Assembly (NCBI GenBank): GCA_040954595.2
Contig: CM082585.2
Coordinates: 682,001 to 746,000 of the forward strand
DNA: 64,000 nucleotides
Origin: Balanoglossus misakiensis
Lineage: Eukaryota; Hemichordata
Reading direction: 5' to 3'
Shown here: positions 58,747-64,000 of the stretch, one piece after another
How the letters are laid out: each line of letters opens with the position of its first letter
How positions within the stretch are numbered: the first letter of the stretch is position 1
Notes under the pieces: model-generated
What the model was told of the DNA's origin: nothing
The model's database searches: none
What the model saw: the letters and a program-made list of their open reading frames with translations, nothing else
Made by a program: the position numbers and the translations under genes

Positions 58747-58875
58747 CTTTGCATGCTGTTCCATTCACATCTGGTTCAAATCCCACCTAACATGCACACT
58801 GATAGTCACCATCTCTATTTTCACAGACTTGATTGATTCCACACGGTGCCACCAATGTACTACATTCATTGATAT
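58747..58875 (-). pseudogene. Exon: calcium-binding EGF-like domain with in-frame stop (EGF 1)
   Basis: A 129-base exon, phase 1-1, bounded by ACATTTCAG and GTGAGAC on the minus strand. It encodes (D)INECSTLVAPCGINQVC then ENRDGDYQCAC. A TAG follows at 58789-58787 on the minus strand, after which the domain resumes in the same frame (VGFEPDVNGTACK). All six EGF cysteines and both splice sites are intact, so only this codon is broken. It could be a null allele, a sequencing error, a dying exon, or an exon skipped without frame change because it is symmetric. Confidence 0.85.
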
Positions 58876-58969
58876 CTGAAATGTTATTCATCAAGATATG
58901 ATCAAAATCCCACAGGTCCACTGGTAAATTCATACCAACAAGTTTAGCTGGGAACCACCAGACCAACAG

Positions 58970-59016
58970 GACATTTTCACAAACAAATTTTCGCGAACTA
59001 TGCAAGAGCCAAAAAA
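58970..59016. mobile_element. Fragment of a family C (TTTTCGCGA) MITE
   Basis: AAATTTTCGCGAACTATGCA + AGAGCC resembles one end of the copy at 59597. It lies within about 10 bases of the donor site of the 54-nt exon. Confidence 0.6.
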
Positions 59017-59024
59017 AATCATAC

Positions 59025-59078
59025 CTTCTATCTCTGTACTGGTCACCACGCCCTCACCAATCACAATTTCGGGACAGT
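59025..59078 (-). CDS. Exon: short linker between CUB and EGF domains
   Basis: A 54-base minus-strand exon between CTTGTTCTGATAG and GTATGATT, phase 1 in and out, encoding (D)CPEIVIGEGVVTSTEIE. It joins the CUB exon upstream (ends in phase 1) and the EGF exon downstream (starts in phase 1) without breaking the frame. Its single cysteine could pair with an odd cysteine of the CUB. The call rests on splice sites, phase and position because the peptide has no known domain. Confidence 0.65.
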
Positions 59079-59147
59079 CTATCAGAACAAGGATCACAAT
59101 GATAAGAATGCATGCAGACAAATACTTAAACTCATAAATGTCAGTTG

Positions 59148-59382
59148 TTTTAAAGTGAAGGGGTCGTCGCAATGCGTTTGTTTATAAACATTACAATTCA
59201 TCTAGAAATCCCTCAAATAAGATAATTCTTAGAATGAACGAAGCAGCTGACAGTATCCTAGACTGGCCTTGACAGCAACTGAAGATCCTAGTAGGTCGTG
59301 GCTGTCTAATTTCAGGGATTTGTGGATGAATTGCAATGTTTATAAACAAACAAACGCAGTGCGACGACCCCATCACTTTATT
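59148..59382. mobile_element. MITE with ~60-bp inverted ends
   Basis: TAAAGTGAAGGGGTCGTCGC + AATGCGTTTGTTTATAAACA is matched in reverse complement at about 59327-59381 (TGTTTATAAACAAACAAACG, GCGACGACCCCATCACTTTA). Pairing extends to CAATTCATC and AAATCCCT. It lies in the intron between the CUB and linker exons. A partial copy marks the right edge of the satellite at 57190. Confidence 0.85.
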
Positions 59383-59596
59383 GAGTGTGATACAAGAGTG
59401 TTGCCATTCCTGTCAATGGTCCAAAAATGCATTGCAATTGTAAGAAATTACTGTCTCTGTTTTTCCAGCTCTTTGAAGTTTCGTAAAAATTCAAAAACAT
59501 TTGCACCTTTCACTTAATGACTCTAAATCACAAGGAATAAAGGGAGAGTGTGTTTCTAAGAATTCTGTAACAACTTTTTCTGAAATGTTAGTAAGT

Positions 59597-59807
59597 TACT
59601 GTAAAACACTTTATTTTCGCGAGCAAGAGATTTTCGCGAAATACGCGAGAGCCAAAATAGCGTGAAAATAAAAAGTTGCGTAATTTTTTAGAAGATAAAG
59701 ATGCAATGAATGAAATAAGAGAACGCGAAAATTAATACTGGCGAAACAGTGGCCTCTCTCGATGTCGCGAAAAATTTCAACTCGTGAAAATAAAGTGTTT
59801 TACAATA
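59597..59807. mobile_element. Palindromic TTTTCGCGA-type MITE (family C), copy 2
   Basis: TACTGTAAAACACTTTATTT at the left is mirrored by AAATAAAGTGTTTTACAATA at the right. CGCGA boxes pair throughout. The right end stops only 8 bases before the end of the CUB exon at 59815, so the MITE abuts the splice donor. Confidence 0.9.
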
Positions 59808-59814
59808 TGTGTAC

Positions 59815-59998
59815 CTGGTGAAAATGAAGCCCTGAATCCTTTAGCTGGTCGTGTTCTACTACTCCTGAACACAACCGAAAAGTGTCCAATGTCTGTACGG
59901 CAATCGGGTGGTGGCACAGTGCCATCAATGACTCCATCAGAATTGCCACTCCATGGACCAATAATGACATCATCATCACTCTCAGTACCATTGTATAC
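59815..59998 (-). CDS. Exon: second half of CUB domain 2
   Basis: A minus-strand exon of 184 bases between TTTGTTTCTGAAG and GTACACATA, phase 0 in and 1 out. It encodes VYNGTESDDDVIIGPWSG, then a stretch with PPPDCRTD, ending GHFSVVFRSSRTRPAKGFRA + SFSP. This is the conserved back half of a CUB fold (VYNG / GPWSG / F.S......GF.A.F). It follows directly from the exon at 60652, whose last residues are VDYII, to form the classic DYIIVYNG strand. CUB domains are extracellular binding modules. The donor GTACAC is weaker than the others in this gene and lies against a MITE. Confidence 0.88.
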
Positions 59999-60035
59999 CT
60001 TCAGAAACAAAGACAAATTAAGCATGCATTGTAAA

Positions 60036-60234
60036 TACCGTAAAACGGGATATCTTCACAACAGGAAATTTTCGCGATATCAAAGGTGGCTACTGTTACG
60101 CGACAATTAATTTTCACATTGCCATATTTTACTGCATTGTTATCTCTGAAGCATTTTAAGCGACTTTTTATTTTCATATTTTTTGGCTCTCACATAGTTT
60201 ACGAAAATTTATCGTTCACGAAAATTTTATAGTA
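60036..60234. mobile_element. Palindromic TTTTCGCGA-type MITE (family C), copy 3, diverged
   Basis: Ends TACCGTAAAACGGGATATC and TTTATAGTA. Inner boxes TTTTCGCGATATC, GCGACTTTTTATTTTCATAT and GGCTCTCACATAG correspond to copies 1 and 2, with many CpG to TpG/CpA changes. Confidence 0.75.
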
Positions 60235-60276
60235 TTCAATCCTTGTTGCATTTCCTGCTGTAACAGCTACTCAACA

Positions 60277-60486
60277 TACTGTAAAATGGGAAATGTTCGC
60301 AAACAATAAATTTTCGCGATCTACGTGAGAGCCATCAAAACATGAAAATAAAAAGTTGCGTAAAAATGTTTTTCGGGGATAATGATGCAGTGAAATACAA
60401 GAACGTGAAAAGTTATTGTTGCATAACACTTGCCTCTTTTGATATCGCGAAAATTTCATGTTGCAAAAGTATCCCGTTTTACAGTA
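60277..60486. mobile_element. Palindromic TTTTCGCGA-type MITE (family C), copy 4
   Basis: TACTGTAAAATGGGA and TCCCGTTTTACAGTA are inverted ends, and the interior has TTTTCGCGATCTACGTGAGA and GATATCGCGAAAATTTCA. It lies in the same CUB intron as copy 3. Confidence 0.85.
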
Positions 60487-60651
60487 TATATGTGATTAAT
60501 TAAATTTCCAAATTGTGTTCCAAAGTTGTATAGTTTGAAGTAATGTCTGCCAAAATTGTCAAACTAAAATCACTGCAAAATAATATGACAATTTTTTTAA
60601 TATGACAAATATTTTTAACATGGCTGACTCATGATCATATCTGATACTCAC

Positions 60652-60836
60652 AATGATGTAATCAACATCTGTGTTCCTCTCTAATCCAAAGTTCTCATCA
60701 AAGATAAGAGTTAATGGTCTTCCAGTTGGTTCCTTGATTAACCAGCTACACATAACATCATCAGGGTAAGTGCTAACATCATACCCTGGTGACTGAATCG
60801 TGCCAAAACTACGCAGAATTTCAATTCCCTGGCAAC
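60652..60836 (-). CDS. Exon: first half of CUB domain 2
   Basis: A minus-strand exon of 185 bases between TTTCTTTAAAG and GTGAGTATC, phase 1 in and 0 out. It encodes (G)CQGIEILRSFGTIQSPGY, then YPDDVMCSWLIKEP, then LTLIFDENFGLERNTDVDYI + I. GTIQSPGY, YPDD.. C.W.I and L...F..F.LE are the standard CUB front half, with cysteines 1 and 2 present. The third CUB cysteine, normally just before D-Y, is replaced here (NTDVDY), leaving the PPPDC cysteine of the next exon without its usual partner. Confidence 0.9.
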
Positions 60837-60839
60837 CTT

Positions 60840-61060
60840 TAAAGAAACAAGTGACCTATCGGTCAAAAGAGCTCTGCTGACTTTAACAGTGAAACCTATA
60901 GCTGGGCAATGATATGAATACCCTAGGTTTTAATCATAACAATTGTATTCTATTAAACAAAACCAAACATAGACATCACAAGTATTTAATATCCACATTC
61001 AGCTTGATTCATTGTGCTAAAGAAATAAAGAATTTATTCCTAAAGAACAACATCAAAAGG
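60840..61060. other. Intron DNA, no exon recognised
   Basis: I looked here for the second half of CUB domain 1 on the minus strand and did not find one. Confidence 0.4.
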
Positions 61061-61069
61061 AAGTACCAA

Positions 61070-62200
61070 GGTTCTAATTTGCATATTCATGACCCGATCA
61101 AAATTCCAATAAAACAAAATCAGGTAGGGGCACCATAACACACATTCCTACTAAATTTTAGCGCCATCGTACATGTAGTTAGGGAGAAGAAGATTTTTGA
61201 CCAAAAATTCTATTTTTAGATCTAATTTGCATATTTATGACCCAATCAAATCCAAATTAACAAAATCAGGTAGGGACACTATAACACACATTCCTACTAA
61301 ATTTCAGCTCCATCGTACATATAGTTAGGGAGAAGAAGATTTTTTACCAAAAATTATATTTTTAGATCTAATTTACATATTCATGACCCGATCATATCCA
61401 AATTTATAAAATCAGGTAGAGGCCTCATAACACACATTCCTACCATATTTCAGCTCCATCGTACATGTAGTTAGGGAGAAGAAAATTTTTGACCAAAAAT
61501 TCTATATTTAGATCTAATTTGCATATTTATGACCCCATCAAATCCAAATTTACAAAATCAGGTAGGGGCACCATAACACACATTCCTACCAAATTTCAGC
61601 TCCATTGTACATGTAGTTATGGAGAAGAAGATTTTTTACCAAAAATTCTATTTTTAGATCTAATTTGCATATTCATGACCCGATCATATCCAAATTTATT
61701 AAATCAGGTAGGGGCACCATAACACACATTCCTACCAAATTTCAGCTCCATCGTACATGTAGTTAGGGAGAAGAAAATGTTTGACCAAAATTCTATTTTT
61801 AGATCTAATTTGCATATTTATGACCCCATCAAATCCAAATTTACAAAATCAGGTAGGGGCACCATAACACACATTCCTACCAAATTTCAGCTCCATTGTA
61901 CATGTAGTTATGGAGAAGAAGATTTTTTACCAAAAATTATATTTTTAGATCTAATTTGCATATTCATAACCCGATCATATCCAAATTTATAAAATCAGGT
62001 AGGGGCACCATAAAACACATTCCTACCAAATTTCAGCTCCATCGTACATGTAGTTAGGGAGAAGAAAATGTTTGACCAAAATTCTATTTTTAGATCTAAT
62101 TTGCATATTTATGACCCCATCAAATCCAAATTTACAAAATCAGGTAGGGGCACCATAACACACATTCCTACCAAATTATAGCTAAATATGCAATGTCGTT
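61070..62200 (+). repeat. 146-bp tandem array, about 7.7 units, with dimeric pattern
   Basis: TCTAATTTGCATAT-type boxes occur at about 61075, 61221, 61367, 61513, 61659, 61804, 61950 and 62095. In the right part the units alternate between two types (TTTATGACCCC...ATTGTACATGTAGTTATGG and TTCATGACCCG/TAACCCG...ATCGTACATGTAGTTAGGG), giving a 291-bp higher-order unit. Frames at 61489-61722 and 61777-61992 are by-products. It joins the hairpin-headed end at 62200 and is probably the body of that repeat. Confidence 0.88.
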
Positions 62201-62318
62201 TTAAAGAAGAAGATTGAAATACCAAAAGTTGACGGACGCCGGACGCCGGACGACGGACGGACACTTATCAACCTACTGCTACAGCTTGGCTGACACAAGT
62301 GACAGCCGAGCTAAAAAT
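62201..62318 (-). repeat. Hairpin-headed end of a dispersed repeat (AGCTCGGCTG family)
   Basis: AGCTTGGCTG and CAGCCGAGCT pair around ACACAAGTGA (62283-62312). On the minus strand the hairpin is followed by a run of TCCGTC/TCCGGCG units (62232-62264 on the plus strand: GACGGACGCCGGACGCCGG and similar). It has the same architecture as the AGGTCCCAT and AGCTCAC families elsewhere in the window. Confidence 0.75.
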
Positions 62319-62364
62319 ACCAAACAAGGAATAATGAATTCAATCCACAGGTTTGGTGTAATCC

Positions 62365-62600
62365 TGGCTGCCTTTTATTTTGTGCTAGGGGATCAAATCA
62401 CATAATAATTGCCTTCTGGATAAAAAGTCGTACGCGACAGAAGAAATGACTGTTAACTGTATATGACTTCCTTAGGTCAAACCTTTCTGTCGTTATACAT
62501 GTAGTTATCAAATTAAACTCATTTAACTTTTTTCACATTTTGTTATTTTTTCTGTTAAAAAGTTCCATAATGACCCAGTATCAGATTAGCTTATATTATA
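62365..62600 (+). repeat. Segmental repeat, partial copy C
   Basis: Related to 17490-17730 and 24000-24225 (GGCTGCCTT, GCTAGGGGATCAAATCACAT, GACTTCCTTAGGTCAAACCT, TTCTGTTAAAAAGTTC). It retains AGCTTAT where copy B has the TTA-flanked MITE, i.e. an empty site. Confidence 0.7.
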
Positions 62601-62690
62601 AACTTCCAGAAAGAATTGCAAAAGAAGATAGATCTGTGATCCTTACAATTCTTACTGGGTTGAAATTCTTTGGGAAGGATTTTAAGTGAC

Positions 62691-62866
62691 TTAAAGGGAC
62701 AAAGTTTCTCTCACTCGCTGCCCTTTTTCCATTAACTATGTTTGATACAAGACACTGTTTATTTTATTCTACATGTGGATATATAGTGAATCAACATTCA
62801 ACCACGCACAACTTCCATCCCGTTTGTAGGATATGAGAGTAAAAATATTGCCAAAATTAAGTAGTT
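62691..62866. mobile_element. Family P1 MITE, left half only (copy 2)
   Basis: TTAAAGGGACAAAGTTTCTC, TCCATTAACTATGTTTGATA and GATATATAGTGAATCAACAT match the left arm of 16315-16662. The right arm is missing and unrelated T-rich DNA follows. Confidence 0.75.
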
Positions 62867-63006
62867 TCATAATTTTATTGGTATTTTAAAAATGTTTTCC
62901 TGTTTTTTTGTTTACTTTTTTATTTTTTTTTCTATTTGTTGATTGTAATGCTGCATGGCGTTTACCAGTCATTTCAGTTTTTCAGTTCTTTTACTATTTT
63001 TATTCT

Positions 63007-63280
63007 TTAAGTCTCTCTCTCTCGCTGCCCCTTTTCCATTAATTATCGTTTGATTATCGTTTATGTTATTCTACATGTGGATATATAGTGAATCAACATT
63101 CCATCCCGCTTCATTTTGGGCGAGATTTTTACTCTCATATCCTAAAAATGGGATGGAAGGTGTGTGTGGTCGATTGTTGATTCACTATATATCCTCATGT
63201 AGAATAACATAAACGGTGTCTTGTATCAAACATAATTAATGGGAAAAGGGCAGCGAGAGAGAGAGACTTCGTCCCTATAA
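63007..63280. mobile_element. Family P1 MITE, nearly complete (copy 3)
   Basis: TTAAGTCTCTCTCTCTCGCT at the left (the GGGACAAA end is lost) and AGAGACTTCGTCCCTATAAG at the right, with ATATATAGTGAATCAAC / GTTGATTCACTATATAT and GGGCGAGATTTTTACTCTCA at the centre. The right TTAA is changed to ATAA. An older copy than the one at 16315. Confidence 0.8.
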
Positions 63281-63717
63281 GGACACCTTTAGCATTGATG
63301 AGGTAATATAAGAATACATCTGATAAAGAATATTTTCACATCCCAATAAACCAAAATCAAAAACAACTGGAAGAGCCGTTTCTGACATAAGTGGACTTTT
63401 GGACCAAAAATGTCTAAAACTACCCACCCCCCTCCTCCCCAGTATTGATATTTGTCACATGTTTATGTACACCATAATAACAAATATTGTAGGTCCTTGT
63501 AAACCAAATTTTAAGAAATCGGAAAAGTGACTACTGAGATTTGACCAGAAATGACAAAAATAAAATGTATTTTTAAAAATATAATTACTAATTTTTGTCA
63601 TGCTGTAAAACAACTCACACGATTAATTGCATCTGAATCCACTAATAACATGAAATGAGTTGTGAAAAAGAGTACAAATATGAGTTCATCTACATGTACA
63701 TGTAGTCTTCTATTTAC
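63281..63717. other. Intron DNA of the CUB/EGF gene
   Basis: A C-run near 63425-63440 and TACATGTACATGTAG at 63690-63704. A very short possible exon (TGGATTCAGATGCAATTAAT + CGT on the minus strand, before GTGAGTTG) ends at about 63622 but does not continue a CUB fold convincingly. Confidence 0.4.
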
Positions 63718-63869
63718 CTGTAAAGTGACAACAAATTCTGTTGTGAATGATGCCAGCTGCCAGTTACAATCTTCATTGTTGAGATAATTCTTGCCTTCAA
63801 AATATTCTGTACTGCTGAGATTCTGTTTATATGACTGTGCTATGAAATTCCCACCACACAAAGAATACA
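63718..63869 (-). CDS. Exon: first half of CUB domain 1
   Basis: A minus-strand exon of 152 bases between TTCTTTCTTTCAG and GTAAATAG, phase 1 in and 0 out. It encodes YSLCGGNFIAQSYKQNLSST then EYFEGKNYLNNEDCNWQLAS then FTTEFVVTLQ. CGG....., Y..N.DC.W.L and F.V.L. are a CUB front half with cysteines 1 and 2 present. It has the same exon boundaries and phases as the front half of CUB 2, but the matching back-half exon is not found between here and 60836. The gene continues upstream beyond this exon, since the exon starts in mid-codon. Confidence 0.85.
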
Positions 63870-64000
63870 CTGAAAGAAAGAAGAAGTCATCTTAACAGAA
63901 ACACTTCACAAACAGGACATCAGCAAGATCACAGTCGAGGTAGGGCTAATATTGCCTACATGTGCAATCTATAATGTTATACCAGGTTCACGTAGGGTAA
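63870..64000. other. Intron upstream of the CUB 1 exon
   Basis: Pyrimidine-rich acceptor region on the minus strand, then unrecognised DNA to the window end. Confidence 0.5.

Noticed and set aside
61489-61992. Two similar short proteins in tandem
   Set aside because: They are the same frame through adjacent 146-bp repeat units.
63600-63625. 23-nt micro-exon continuing CUB domain 1
   Set aside because: Splice signals are acceptable but the encoded residues do not continue a CUB fold and the phase is uncertain.

Overview
This is nuclear DNA from a metazoan, not a prokaryote. There are no operons or Shine-Dalgarno starts. The coding sequence I can support is split into short exons with GT-AG boundaries, the background is AT-rich, and most of the window is repeats. 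CUB and calcium-binding EGF exons, a chromodomain Ty3/gypsy element, many palindromic MITEs and frequent ACATGTA motifs suggest a marine invertebrate (hemichordate, cephalochordate, echinoderm or mollusc). I cannot name the species from the sequence alone.

Layout. 1-2476: AT-rich DNA with two MITEs. 2477-12923: a long inverted-repeat (foldback) element whose arms are built of ~170-bp subrepeats, flanked by a 9-bp direct repeat and interrupted at 3832-10490 by a young Ty3/gypsy retrotransposon. 12933-15950: low-information DNA with small palindromes. 15950-26180: two diverged copies of a ~3-kb segment, each carrying the same pair of exon-like modules and each hit by different MITEs. 18550-30800: hairpin-headed dispersed repeats. 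30413-37570: six and a third copies of a ~1130-bp tandem repeat, ending at a 5'-truncated LINE tail. 38618-39405: exon-like modules and a 50-bp minisatellite. 41150-57189: a 16-kb 90-bp satellite, open in frame on both strands, with nested higher-order duplications. 57414-63870: a minus-strand gene fragment encoding CUB - CUB - linker - EGF_CA - EGF_CA, with introns full of MITEs and a 146-bp tandem array.

How it fits together. The only convincing host gene is the CUB/EGF gene, an extracellular modular protein. One EGF exon has an in-frame stop, and the second half of its first CUB domain is not visible. Everything else records repeat activity: nested insertions, TTAA-targeting MITEs with an empty site present in the same window, and several generations of tandem duplication. 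The retrotransposon has nearly identical LTRs, but its reading frame is broken twice, so this copy is unlikely to be autonomous.

The items most worth following up are the foldback element with its 9-bp duplication, the duplicated exon pair with mostly silent changes, and the 16-kb satellite. I found no evidence of a new defence or enzymatic system.
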